Made by a program: the position numbers and the translations under genes | The notes under the pieces: model-generated | What the model was told of the DNA's origin: nothing | The model's database searches: none | Seen by the model: only the letters and a program-made list of their open reading frames with translations | Assembly: GCA_963693085.1 (NCBI GenBank) | Contig: OY856413.1 | Coordinates: 546,026,879-546,090,878, forward strand | From: Alisma plantago-aquatica | Taxonomy: Eukaryota > Streptophyta > Magnoliopsida > Alismatales > Alismataceae | Length of the DNA stretch: 64,000 nucleotides | Reading direction: 5' to 3' | Shown: one piece after another, positions 10,460 through 22,440 of the stretch | Position numbering within the stretch: the first letter of the stretch is position 1 | How the letters are laid out: the number at the start of each line of letters is the position of its first letter

Positions 10460-12560
10460 TGAGTGACATCAAGCTTCACTAGCACAATATTTTCCTTTAG
10501 TTGCATGTCCATCTCTACTTTGGATGGGAATGGAGCTCCTTTGATGGCGAGCCTATGCCTTTTGATGGATGACTCCTCTCAGGATGGTGATGTTGATGGA
10601 ACCTCTATGCATTTCTTTTCTTTGTAGGAGGCGCACAACAACTGATTCTCACTCCTTAGGTCATCTCGTTCCTGCCTCAGTGGTGTGACTTATCTGTTCA
10701 TGTCGATTAAGGACTCTATGATTTTAATTTTATTCACCACAAGAAGTTGCATCTATTATGGAAGGCTCATTACAGGTTAGATATTCATTGTTACCTCTTT
10801 CACCTGCAATGTTACTGACAACACATCTATAGTAAATTTTGAAATATTAATGATTGAGTTAGCGACAATCTCAAAGAGGTTGTCAATTTCCTACACAAAT
10901 TTCATGAATTTCATTGCCACAAGAGCTTGTTTGTGTTGCGGGTTAGGTATTTGTGAGCTCACTTGCTACTCAGTCTCTTCCATTGGTGGTTGTTATAGAT
11001 CATCTTTCTCCTTCCTTTTAGGAAAGCTATCTTCTCTCCCCCTTTTAGATGGGGAGAGGTCTTTCTCAGCTTCTTCCCTTTTCTCCACTGACATCTCCTT
11101 TTCAATGGGCATCAGATTGGGTGGCATTTTCCTAAAAAGGTTGATCTTGTTGGCCTTTGGGATGGAGTGGCATGATGCCACACTTACTTTATTCAACGGG
11201 TCTCTTTTTTCTTCTTGCTCCAGTTGAGAATCTAGAGGAGTAGGATTTATTTCTAATATTTCAAGATTAATGATTGCTGGGATAGCCACCTGGTGTTTGG
11301 ATTCCTCCTCTTATCCTAATACCTTAGCATGGGGGATTTCTTTTGTTTTGGTATGGTGGCAGTCATTTTCAGGAATTCAGACTATGAGCTTGATCTTTTT
11401 CTCCAGTTTTGTAGGTTCATCTTCTGTAAATTTGATTTGTTTTCCAGCAAATGCATGTTCTCTAGGATGTGGGAGAGGTTTAGACCCTAACATCATTTTG
11501 AGGATTTCTTCATCTGTGAATAGAATCTTGTTGGAGTTGTAGATTCTCATTTCAGGAAGAGGGAGAAAATCATTCGATCTCTAGAATTCATAGAAGTACT
11601 TCTCCTTCTTCCTTTCTAAGAAGTTTGTATATGTTAAATACTTGGCATCCACTAGACCTTTCCCAATTGAAGTGGTGAAATGTTGTCCTAGCTTGTGTGC
11701 AATATACATCACACAACCTCCCATTCAGAAGTCTCACAACCCCTCAAGTCATATTATAGTTTCTAGTTTATCAGTTAGGATTCTTATAATGTTGACCGAT
11801 TTCTATTCTAGGATGCTCCATAGTATGTGGAGATCCATTCTGGTTTATGTTACTAGCATCTGATCTAAAGAATAAAGCATTTGTGAAGATTTTGTGCATA
11901 ACTCGCATAATTACGGAATGCATCTTGGTAGCCTTGTATTGTCCATAATTGTGTTGGCCTTCTCCTGACAATCTTTGCAATATGTTTTCAGTGTATAATC
12001 CATGAGCATATATGTCTCCTCTGGGTTTATTTGCTAACTTGGCATGTTCTTCTGAGTCAATGAAGATTGAGTTCAGCCATTTCTCTATCAGTACATAATC
12101 TTCTTTGATTATCCTTACCACCAATTTAAAATTTCCCTGACATACCTTGGCTTCTTTGGTCTGTACTGGTAGTTTCTTGATAGAAGACATAGACTCAAGG
12201 GTGTGTTCCTTGTAGGAGATGTCATTATTGAAGAAGATTTTGTAGCACCCCACTCTATTTATATTCTCTTTCACCCTATTATTAATTTCCCATTTTATCA
12301 GGATGTCGACATCGCCAAACCTCATTTCCTTAAAGTTTTTTCCACTAAACATATTTTACCAGACTTTCTCATGTGTTTCATCACTGGGCATAAAGTAATT
12401 ATCTGGTTGCAGTTTGGTGGTTACACCATATGGTGGGGGCAGGTTGAAAATAGGTGCAATTGTCATAGGCTATGTAGGAAATCAAGATTTTATCAAAGCT
12501 CCTACTTTTTTGTCCTCTTTTGTCACTTTGGCCACTTTACTGATTTTGCTTTTTAGGAGA
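10460..12560 (-). pseudogene. Uncharacterised retroelement-like ORF region, host of element 1
   Basis: On the minus strand, a 193-aa open frame (12352-11771) is preceded, after one stop, by more of the same frame (APIFNLPPPYGVTTKLQPDN, about 12440-12380). It is followed by a second open frame at 11289-10993 that is rich in K, E and R. The 193-aa stretch is hydrophilic and mixed-charge, without zinc knuckle, DTG/DSG, YxDD or integrase motifs. I do not recognise the family. The order on the minus strand and the nearby retroelement sequence suggest a gag-like or additional retrotransposon ORF, but this is a guess. Element 1 splits this region from 1-318. Confidence 0.4.
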
Positions 12561-12839
12561 GGGTGAAGTATCTTTCTCTTTTTGGGGTTCCCAATTTCTA
12601 CTGAAGGATTATATTCAAAAGTTCCACTGATCTTGGGGATTGATCTGGGATAGGTTCATTGAGGTGTCTCTGTCTACCAGCCTCAAACATTGCCCTCCTA
12701 CTTTCTGGGGTGGTGTCCCCGTGAATTTCTATATATCTGGAAGCTACATTTTTCAACTTTTCTACTCAATCTTTTCCTGCCTCAATCATTCTTTGATAGT
12801 GTCCACCCCACTCATCTTCTTACAAAGCTCAAGTGATGG

Positions 12840-14960
12840 ATGAGGTCTCTTGTTTCATGTATTTCAAGCCATTTGAGCTATATTGCGATGCAGATATAGA
12901 TGCATATCTCATGCAAAGGAGTTAACTCAATCAAGTAATTATCGATAGGAAGGATTAAACCTTAAACAAGTATTACATGAAAGATTCAAAATAAAATCTT
13001 AGTAGGTTAGTTGATCACACATGGATGGAAAAAGTTGCACTTCCAGTAGCCTGAAAACCAATGTAAATCTGACCTCTGGGAGGCAGGTTTGTAAATTGAT
13101 GGATTGACCATGGCTCAGACACCAAGGTACTTCATGTACTTATGCCACACAATTCCTTTAAAACCTAAAGGAAAAAGTGATGGCGAGTGGCCTTCTGATG
13201 GCTGAGGGTTAGCATAAAAGTTGATGGATATATAAGATCTAAAACTGATGGTTTTAGGAATTTTAAAGCCCATCATTCCCGATGGCTCACAAGTCCTCCA
13301 GAAAATGAAGAGTCTAGGGACCGATGGTTTTTAGATTAATGTATCGTTGTGAAATACAAGGTCTCAAAAACCAAAGGTTTAGATAACCTGGTTAAGATCG
13401 AAGGTCAAAACACAACAATTGTTGGATTCAAAAATCAAAGGAGAAAATGGAGGTTGGAGTCCAGAAGGTAGACATTTGTCATTAGTCGAAGGAGGAAGGC
13501 AAATAGAAGGGAGGAAGAATTGAAGATCATAACCATAATGAGAATTGTCTCCTCCTTATGGTAGGTTCGACTTTGGAAAGCTAAAGGAAGGTTGGTGAGA
13601 GAGTGGAAAAGGAAAGAGAGGGCCCATAGGAGAACTTACTGTGGTCTGATTATCATTGTGGATGGTGTCAATCCACTTTGAGCTTCTCGTCATTGTGCCT
13701 TGCTAACAGGTTCATCATGATTTCTTCTGCTCCCCAGTAGTTTTGAACATGTTGATCATCATGACATTTGTTATGAATCGAGCCAACAATGAGGTCTGTC
13801 TTCTAATGGAAGAGGTGGGAGACAATATGAACCAAAGGTCAGCAATAGAAGGTTCTATGTGGTTGCCTTTCATTGGATTATGTGGAGTAGAAGAATTTAG
13901 ATTTAATGTTACCAAACCATATTTACTCCATTTGTATGTTAAGGAAGGATAAATGCCAGCCTGCCTACCACTTTTATTTGGTCACTTTACAAGGTGGTAG
14001 GGCATGTTCTGCTATCAGTTCACTTGAATGCCTTCTGATGGTTGGAAATAGCGTGCCTTTTGAAGGCAATTGTCTTCCATTGGTTGGTCAGGGATTTGCA
14101 AGTCAATTTAATGATAAAGTATTGCCTTCCTGTGGTGGATTGGTATGTCACCTTCTGAAAGCATTTCTGATATCTTCATTGGAAACTGATGATTCCTCTG
14201 TTGGGAAAAGTCTAATGGTAAACCAACCTAGTGTCTTCCATAGACTTCTCAATTTCTTCTTCTGATTGATAAATCTTCCTTTTGATGGTAGACGTTGGTG
14301 GTGATACTGAATCGACCCTTGATGGATAAGTAGCCTATTACAACTAGATGGGTGCCAACAAAAGGTTTGGTTATCTCGCCAACTTTTGGTTGGAGGTCAA
14401 CTAATTTTGAGAACTCATATTGTCCTAATCATAAACAAGGTAAATGTAGTACTCTTTGATGTTCACTTATCTCTAAGGAACATCATGTTAGGATTCATAA
14501 GCTTAACAAAATGATTTCTTAGAAAACATTGTATGAAAAGCATCAAAATTGCATCATATTTCCATACCATCCTACCTAGAAAATGAAAAGTTTTTTTAAA
14601 ATGTTTGGATGCAAAGTAGAGTGTGTGCTAACCATCCTCCACCCCAAACATAGAAATTTTCTCATCTTGAGGAAACATTAATTTGGGTTGGAGGGAAAAT
14701 CATGCTTGTTGGACTACAAGATGTGGTTGTGTTCCTATCAGCATTGTTTCCATCATCTAAAGTCTTAAAAAATAAGATTAAATGAAATGAAAATTGTCAA
14801 AACTTAAGATTGCAACTTGCAATGCATTAATACAAAATTACCTAATCTTGAATTAAAATTTGAGACTAAATTAAAGATCATATTGCCTCCCAATAAGCAT
14901 GTGTGTTTTATGTCATTAGCTCAGCGTGTTGATTTCAATCTACGGGTAGAGGTGTAGGCT
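12840..14960. other. LTR-like stretch rich in GATGG words, no gene
   Basis: About 2 kb without a supported gene. Short words such as TGATGG, CTTCTGATGG and CCATTGG recur irregularly, as they do at 32.7-33.2 kb on the right side of the Athila-like host. I could not align the two blocks base for base, so a matching LTR pair is not claimed. At 13112-13124 the minus strand reads TGGTGTCTGAGCC, two bases from a Met-type primer site, which may mark an LTR edge. Plus-strand ORFs at 13743 and 13906 show no domain. Confidence 0.3.
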
Positions 14961-15089
14961 TAGAGAGGATGAGAGGTGTTTCAACGCTCATGTTTGCCAG
15001 TGTAAATATCTTTTGAAGTGTTTAACATTGGCTAAACAATAGCCAGACTTCTCACTCCATAAGATGAATGCACCATGTGGATAGATGTT

Positions 15090-16330
15090 CCTGATGATGT
15101 ATGACCTAGACTAGTGGGGATGAAGCTTACCTAGGAAGAGTCTTAGTAAGTTAAAAGGAAGAACCTAATCTCCAACATGTATGTATTTTCTGTTCAAATG
15201 GAATTCATGCCATAATTTTGTTCCCTCTTTATAAATCCTAAAATTCTCATATGCGGTCATTCTAAGATACTCAAGATCTTGTAGTTGTAGTAGTCTATTT
15301 TGACCAACTTTCTTTATATCAAAGTTCAATTGCTTAATTGCCCCCAACCTTTTTGTTCTAGTTTGACAAGTAGGTGACATGATTTTCCGTAGATCAATCT
15401 AAATAGTGTGGTGCCTAAAGGGGTCTTGAAGGTAGTCCAATAGGCCCACAGAGCATCAATGGTTTTGTTGGACCAATCCTTCAGATTGTAGTGTATGTCC
15501 TCTCCAGTACGGCCTTGAGTTGGAAGGTTGACACTTCTACCATCCTGATCATTTGCGGATGGTAGGGCGAAGCTAATTTGTGATACATGCCATATTTCCT
15601 CAAGAGTGCTTCAAAGCTTTATTCAAAAAAGTGGGACCCTCCATCAGATATGGCGGTGCGGGGGATCTAAAATGAGGGAATATGATGTACCTTAATAGCT
15701 TGATAATAGGCTTTGAATCACTTGTCATAGTGTTTATAGCCTCTACCCATTTATAGACATAGTAAACCACTATTAGGATGTAGCAAAAGCCATATGAAGA
15801 GGGGGTTGGGCCCATATAGTCCACACCCCACATCTCAAAAAGTTAAACTTCATGCTAGAGTTTAAAGGCATTTCATCTCTCTTGGTGATATTACCAGACC
15901 TCTGACATTTATCACAAAACAAGACAAAATTATAAACATCCTTAGATATTGTTTGCTAGAAGAATCTACATTCTAGGACCTTTAGTGAAGTTTTCTTAGA
16001 GCTCATGTGGCCTCCTACAGTGCCTGAGTGGCACTATTCTATATCGAGATCTGGTTAGAATAGGTATGGTTCATCATCACATAGTTCAAACAAGTATGGT
16101 TCATCCCAGTGGTATTGTCTAATGTCATGCATGAAATTCTTTCTTATAGTACCTATGCACTTTGGATGAATAGCAGCTGCAATGAGATAATTGACAAAAT
16201 CTATAGACCACGGAATGGCTACTGAAGCTATCATAAGTTAATCATATGGTAGAGAGTCATTGTTGGGGATGACATATGTGTCATGAATTTGAATGTGATT
16301 TAGATAATTGGCAACTACATTTTATATACC
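15090..16330 (-). pseudogene. Athila-like integrase relic
   Basis: The minus strand carries integrase landmarks in order: CDKCQRSGNITKRDEMP (15924-15864, second half of the zinc-binding HHCC region), a core start read as VDYMGPTPSSYGFCYILIV with YKWVEA (15833-15700), and the C-terminal stretch GAIKQLNFDIKKVGQNRL to KLWHEFHLNRKYIHVGD (15340-15165). These match Athila-type integrase. Several stops and frame changes separate the pieces and the catalytic aspartates cannot all be placed in frame, so it is not functional. It continues the RT/RNase H relic upstream at 16.4-17.7 kb. Confidence 0.85.
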
Positions 16331-16379
16331 TTTCTTGTCTCATATCTCCAAACTGAATTCTTGTAGAAGAAGAATCCAT

Positions 16380-16780
16380 CTAATCAATCTTGGTTTTAAG
16401 TCCTTCTTCATCAACAAATAACATATTGCAGAATGATCATTTTAAATTGTAACTTTTGATCCCATGAGGTGTGACCTAAATTTATTAAAAGCATACACAA
16501 TTTCTAAGAGTTCCTTCTATATAGTTGTGTAATTCCTCTAAGCTTCATTAAGCATCTTGGATGCATAATTGATTACATGATATTTCTTATCTATGTATTG
16601 ACTTAATATGGAACCTACTGCATAGTCACTAGAATCAATTTCAAATGGTTGTGACCAATTTGGTGCTCGAACGATTAGAGTCGAAATATGAGCTTGCTTT
16701 AGATTGTTGAAACTCTTCATACATTGGTCGTCAAAGTGGAATTCAACATCCTTGAGCAACATGTAGTCTTGGCTTAGTTA
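16380..16780 (-). pseudogene. Athila-like RNase H relic
   Basis: The open frame at 16762-16538 on the minus strand reads KDVEFHFDDQCMKSFNNLK followed by SSDYAVGSILSQYIDKK and YHVINYASKMLNEA. This is the usual RT-RNase H connection and the start of RNase H in Ty3/gypsy pol, with the first catalytic-type aspartate region (DSSDYAVG) recognisable. It is broken by stops on both sides. Confidence 0.85.
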
Positions 16781-17660
16781 TATTGGAAAAATCCTTGATG
16801 AATCTTCTATAGAAGACTACATGACCTAAGAAAGCTTGAACTTATCTCACTATGCTTGGAAGGCAAAGTTTTGCAATCACTTCTATTTCTGCCTTATCTA
16901 CTTCAATTCCTCGGTTGTTGACCTTGTATCCTAGCACAATGCCTTATTTTACCATGAAATGGAATTTCACCAAATGAGCACCAAGTGTGCTTATTCATAA
17001 TGTTTGAGTGCCAGAGAGAGATGCTTTAGGCATGAGTTGGATGAATCTCCATAGACAGATAAATCATCCATGGAGACCTCCATGATGGTTTTGGTCAGTC
17101 CGACAAAGATGACTTCCATGCAATATTGGAATGTAGATGGTGCATTATAGAACCCAAAGGGAATTCTTCTTAATCATAATCCCAAAAGGACAGGTGAATG
17201 TTGTCTTTCCCTGGTCGTCTGGATGGATTGGGATCTAGTAAAATCCATAATAACCATTGAGATAGAAAAAATATGTTTTATGGGCTAAGCATTCTAAGAC
17301 TTGATCTAGGAAGGGCATGAGGAAGTGATCCTTACATGTAGTTTTTTTAACTTCCCATAGTCAATGCACATCGTCCACCCAGTGACAGGGTGGTGGGGAT
17401 GAGTTCATTGATTTTGTTGTATACCATTTTTGTCCCCACTTTCTTTGGGACAACCTATACTGGGCTCACCCATGGTGAGTCAAAAATAGGGTAATTGATA
17501 CTAGAAGGGAGCAACTTTATAATTTCTAGGCGGACAACTTCCTTCATGTTCAGGCTCAATTTGTGTTGGTGTTCCATAGATGGCTTGTGGTTCTTCGCCA
17601 TAGAGATCTTATACATGCATAATGTTTGACTCACACCAGTGACATCACTCATCTTGTAGC
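16780..17660 (-). pseudogene. Athila-like reverse transcriptase relic
   Basis: The open frame at 17652-17455 on the minus strand reads CMYKISMAKNHKPSMEHQHK, then KEVVRLEIIKLLPSSINYPI and DSPWVSPV. This is the start of Athila-type RT, normally followed by VQCVPKKGG. Further pieces follow at 17400-16800 in changing frames, including the region around the active-site loop near 17060-17110, where no intact YxDD can be read. The pieces are collinear with the RNase H and integrase relics, so this is one decayed pol. Confidence 0.85.
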
Positions 17661-17869
17661 CTATGGATTTTCACATGGCCCTTAGTTTAGATAAAATTTT
17701 GTCTACATTTTTTTTAATTGGAAATCCATTCATCTTGTTACCAGAGGATTCAAACTCATTACCTCTCAGTCATACGTCATCACTTTTACCACTAGGATAC
17801 CACTTCATTGGCAAAATTTTGTCTACCTACTCAGGCATTAGGCCAAAATTGATTATCAATGGGAAAACT

Positions 17870-19053
17870 TTCAGCTCATAACACACACTTCATCCCCTCT
17901 GATAGGGGTTTCATCTCATGGGCTTTTGGTGTCTCGTCTGGTTCCTCAGTGAGGTACACTACCTTAAGTTCTTTGAATTTTTCCTTTGAGTCTTCTTTTG
18001 CAGAGTCAAGGTGAAGCACACACTGCTTTACTTGTTCATTAATAGACTCACTAGCATTGGGATTGGTAAGTTCAACTTTTATATGATCATCAGATTTTGG
18101 GTCCACTTGTTTGAGGAGCAACATCTACTCTATATATACAATCTATCAAGAAAACTTATTCTTTCCTCCTTGGCCTCTTCATGCTATCAAAGACTCTAAA
18201 TTCAAGGATTTACTTCCCCAAACATAGAAGTGAGGGTCCCACCTCAATTTCAATCAATGCTCTTGATGTGTCAAGGAAGGGTCGACTAAGAATAAGAGGG
18301 TATCTGAGGTCTTCTTTTATGTCTATCACAACAAAATCATATGGAACACAAGAATCCTTGCCCACCTTGACTGGGACTTTTTCAATGATTCACATTGGAA
18401 GTGTCATTGAAGAATCGGTGAGTTGTATTGTCATGCTAGTTGGGAATAGTTCTATAAATCTTATCCTTTTGCATAGGCTATAAGGCATAATTTAGAATCT
18501 TGCTCTTAGTTCAACTAATCCCTTATTGCATATGGAGTTGCTGATGTGGCATGAAATTTTGAAGGACCCTTGATCCTTCTTATTCTTTGGCATCATGCTT
18601 GGGTTATATGAGATTTTCTTAGGAAAGCTTGACATCTCATACACCTCAGTTATGTACTTACCTATGAGGAACATTTTCATATACTTTGACATGATGGTAT
18701 CTCTGAAAAAGCATGTAGGAAGACAATATTTACATGAAACTTCTTCATTGCTTACTTGAACATCATAAGTCGAGTGTCAAGCCTTTTCTACCTTAAGCAA
18801 CACTAATATGGAGGATGGGGTTTGTGGACCACTATTATTGGTTTGGTTGTGTCCTTCTCAATGATGAAAGGCTCTTCTGAACTAGTTTTATCTATGTTGT
18901 CGGTGAGTATAGTGGTTGGCACTTCTGCATTCTACGTCACCCGCTTCTAGCACTGGCTTAGATGCTTCTGAGTCTTGAGTGATTACAAAATCATCCTCAT
19001 ATGTGTCAATAACATGGGACTTCATAGATGCATCAACAAAGACTATTCCTGAA
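17870..19053 (-). pseudogene. Athila-like protease region and gag-pol linker relic
   Basis: The open frame at 18692-18492 on the minus strand reads MSKYMKMFL and KKDQGSFKISCHISNS then GLVELRARF. The DQGSFKISC block is the conserved approach to the Athila protease, which normally continues with a D(L/I)GAS active site; here that site reads VELRARF, so the catalytic aspartate is lost. The second open frame, 18124-17876, is the acidic linker toward RT. The region is cut at 19053 by element 3 and the reading resumes at 29713 toward gag. Confidence 0.7.
19049..19053. repeat. Target site duplication of element 3, left (CTGAA)
   Basis: Five bases directly before the TGTAGCGACC start of the LTR; the right copy at 29713-29717 is CTGAC. 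Confidence 0.65.
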
Positions 19054-19554
19054 TGTAGCGACCCTACCTCCCGGTAACCCCCAATTAAGGGAGACCCGAA
19101 AGTCAGAGCCGTTATTCAAAGAATAGGATCAAAGGTTTGACAAATAATCAATAATAATTATGAAATTCTACTACTAAACTAAAAAACTGGTATAAAATAA
19201 AAACTTTACTTACCTTTTAAAAGCTGGGATTTCTAAACCTCTATCCATGGAGATACTAATCTAACTAATCCTCCTGTGTACATTATTTATCATTTAGTTC
19301 CACATATGCCACTTTACTGTTTGTTCTTTTCATTTGTACCTAAAACGCCGACAAACAAAACGTCAGTCAACAAGAAGCTGGTATGTGGGGGAAACAATAA
19401 TTGTGCAACTATGTTTACAATGTAGTCAACCAAATATCATTTAACATCCAAGATTACGTTTTAAGCAATATTACTCAATCCTTGCCTATCCCCTATCTTT
19501 GTATTGTCCCTGCAGTGGACATGGATACTACCTCTCGCATATGGTAGATCCTTA

Positions 19555-19735
19555 CCCCCATGGTCCTACCAAATAGGTAGCCAATTCCTAGGGTTATGGA
19601 GTCGCATGGCCCTACCCAAAGGTAGCCCAATCCCTGACTCATGATGACTTGATGGTCCTACCCCATTGGTAGCCATGTACTAAGTCATTCAATGACCTGA
19701 TGGGCCTACCCCATTGGTAGCCATGTACTAGGTCA
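19555..19735. repeat. Tandem units with CTACC...GGTAG stems, left LTR of element 3
   Basis: Four imperfect units of the type GTCCTACCCCATTGGTAGCC, spaced by about 40-55 bases. Each unit contains a small inverted repeat (CTACC and GGTAG). The same block occurs in the right LTR at 27078-27255. Confidence 0.8.
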
Positions 19736-21436
19736 ATCCATTAGGCTATAGAGGGGACTAGGATCTGAGCTAGTAGGCACATCTCTTATGTGATAGTCAT
19801 AATCACATTATAATTTGCATGAATTAAATGCAACCAGTAGTTTAATTCAAGTCATCGATAAAACCTCAAAAATCCTTGAGAAACTAATTCAGGATATTCA
19901 TAGGGGTAACCACATACCTGTCAAGTTGATGTGAGACAGAAATAATCCAATCAATCAATGGGCAAGCAAGCATTCAATAAGATCCTAAAACAATTATACA
20001 ATTTCCTTTTATTACTCATGTAATTAAGATCTATTAAATCTAGCTCGCTTCCTAGGGTTTCTAGTCCATTTTTAGGGTTTCCATTACAATTAGGGTTTCC
20101 CTTCATCTTTTACTATTTCAAACCCTAATTTAACGCAATTGATCACCAACCCTAATAATTTCAACATCTAATCCTCAGTTTCGAATTAAAGGCATAATTA
20201 ACCATTAATTAAGCTCATTAAGCCTCTTTTACATTAAAGCTACTATTTTCATCCTTTTAATATATAACAAGATCTGTATGCTCCTTTATCGTCAATTAAA
20301 AGTTCATTATGATTGAATTCACACACGAACTCTATTTGTCATTAATTCCATCTTGATTCATTCAAAAACCCTAATTTCTATATTAAGGTTATTTATCCAC
20401 AATTTAGGAACTTTAATGCTCGAAATAGGTTATAACCATGAAAACTCAGTTCTATACATGAAATCAAATAATTAAAGCCATTAGTAGTCCTAATTACCAA
20501 CATTAGGGTTTCAAGGCCCATTAAAGTATTATTCATGCACATGAAACTCGAAATTAAACTAATTATATGCAAAGTTCATCCTTTTTGTTCCTAATGTGCC
20601 CTTTCATCATTAACAGGTTAATACCAACTCTAATCATTCGTTAAACCCTTATAAACATATTATTCATCTCAAAATAGGGTTCTTTAAACATTAACACATT
20701 AAAGTTGACATCTTCCATTATTTTTCGAACTAGAAGTGAAACTAGTCTCTACTAGTAATTTTATTGAATTCCTCGTGTTTTTCTGAGCAAGATTCATGTA
20801 TTATATGTCCCCAACCGAGCTACCATTAAAAAGTTATGAATTTAATGAAATTCACTTACTCTGGACCAATCGAAGAGCACCACGTCGCCTCCTTTACCAT
20901 GCAAAGCTCTCGCGATTGATTTTGGAAACATTTCGAAAGGTCACTTTTGCGCTTGGTTAAGTCGACCAGTTTCTTTAGCCCATGGGGGTAGAAATGTCCA
21001 ACACAATCCAGTTTGTCTTCAACCTCGGGAAACCTAGTCTTGGCCCCGAACTACAACAAGACGCGGCTGCCCTTCACCACTCCTGGCCTCGGCGGCCATC
21101 GGGGATGTTTCCCCTACCTCCGTCTGCCCTCCGTGCTCAGCTGGGTGCCTCAATTTGCAGACATGGCAGCCAGTTTGGCCTGGACACGCCTGTTGTGCGC
21201 GGCTGCCATAGCAGCAGTGCTGCGGCTACTGTGATCAGCCTAGGGTAGGGCCACGATGGTGAAGCCCCTCCCCAAACTCGTGGGCATCCACCCTCCATCC
21301 CGACTACACACGATCACTCACTGCGCATGAGATAGAGCCGTCTTCTCAGGTTAGGGTTTGAACGTGGAAGAATAAGAAGAGAAAGAAGAGATATGTGTGA
21401 GATCTCTTTTTGGGACTTGAACCAGAAGGCCAACCC

Positions 21437-21446
21437 CTTATATAGG
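21437..21446 (-). promoter_or_regulatory. TATA box of element 3, left LTR
   Basis: Minus strand CTATATAAGG, conserved at 28952-28961 in the right LTR, directly upstream of the GC-rich leader. Confidence 0.65.
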
Positions 21447-22204
21447 GGAGGGTTTTTGCACCCCAAGATGTGCATCTACCAAGATGCAAGATCTTGTCCC
21501 AATAGGAATCTAATTCCTTCTTTAAAAGCAAGATTTCTCTCTCTTCTTTACCCTTTGGATATCCCCTATTATATGGATATTAGGAATTCAAAATTCCTCT
21601 TTCGTTTTCTTTATACTTGCCCCTTTTTAATTCATTGCCCTCGAAATTATATCCTCCTCAAGTAGGAAATACTCCTTTTTAATAAAACCACATAATTCCA
21701 TTAATTATGTATTCCCATTATCCTTTTATTTTTCAATTTTGGTATTTTCTCTTTCTTTCTTCTTTATTGGGACTCCTTTTATCATAAGGAATCCTTGGGA
21801 TACGAAATTCCACCAAGGATAACTTAATTATACCTCTTTTTACTTATTTTCCACATTTCATCAATGTTTTCAATTTCTTTATTAACAAGAAAATACTCAT
21901 TTGCTCTTTTCTTTTCTTATTGCTTTTCTTTGCAACTTTGGACTCCTTGGAACCCAAGGAACCCAAGAGGCATGAAATCCATCTTTGGATTACATTCTTT
22001 TTCCTCCTAGAGGTTTCCACATCTTTCTTTTCTCAAATTCTCAATAGATCATTAATTAATTGAATTTCCTTGACATTGGACCCAATAGCCAATAAAGCCA
22101 CAATACAATCATCAAGGCTATTGTAAATGAAATTACATCATTATTTGTCCAATATGAGAGTTTACATTTCTCATCAGATGAACCCAAAAATTGGGGTTGT
22201 AACA

Positions 22205-22217
22205 TCCTTCCCCTCTT
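22205..22217 (-). other. Polypurine tract of element 3
   Basis: Minus strand AAGAGGGGAAGGA directly before the 3' LTR, following GGGCAAAATTCCTAT, the usual pol-end context in Del/Tekay elements. Confidence 0.75.
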
Positions 22218-22440
22218 ATAGGAATTTTGCCCTCAAAATTCCACCAAGCAAACAAATAATTCAGGATAAACCTTTCATATGTCCATCATGGCTCTTATGT
22301 GGCTTCACCCTTTCCATGGTGCTTCCCAAGAACCTTCATCATCTCATATTCTTCCATCTGAGTTCTTTCTTACCTTGGTATATCGTACCCTCATAGGTGA
22401 CTCAAGACATTTCAACCTCTCAAAGGTTGAATAGGTTCAA
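22205..22440 (-). pseudogene. Chromovirus integrase C-terminus trace
   Basis: The minus strand reads MMKVLGKHHGKGEAT, then a stop in place of the expected tryptophan, then EP (about 22340-22285). It ends in a glycine-rich run next to the purine tract. In Del/Tekay-type chromoviruses the integrase ends with a VKVLW.HH....EATWE stretch shortly before the purine tract, so position and sequence agree. Upstream pieces of pol are not recognisable in any frame, so only the tail identifies the lineage. Confidence 0.6.

Larger units (their letters stand above)
19054..22204 (-). repeat. Element 3, 3' LTR (left copy)
   Basis: 3151 bp, aligned along its whole length to 26572-29712 with scattered substitutions and small indels. 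It contains a TATA box (minus, 21437-21446), a GC-rich stretch (about 20870-21330) directly downstream of it, and a tandem repeat near its 3' end (19555-19735). The plus-strand ORFs at 20982 and 21013 lie in the GC-rich leader and are not supported as genes. Confidence 0.92.

Noticed and set aside
12840..14960. 3' LTR of the Athila-like host
   Set aside because: Shares only short GATGG-type words with 31.5-33.2 kb; the LTR end sequence at 31541-31780 has no counterpart here.
20982..21248. 88-codon plus-strand ORF in element 3 LTR (and its copy at 28498-28764)
   Set aside because: It lies in the GC-rich leader on the strand opposite to transcription. The equal length in both LTRs follows from LTR duplication.
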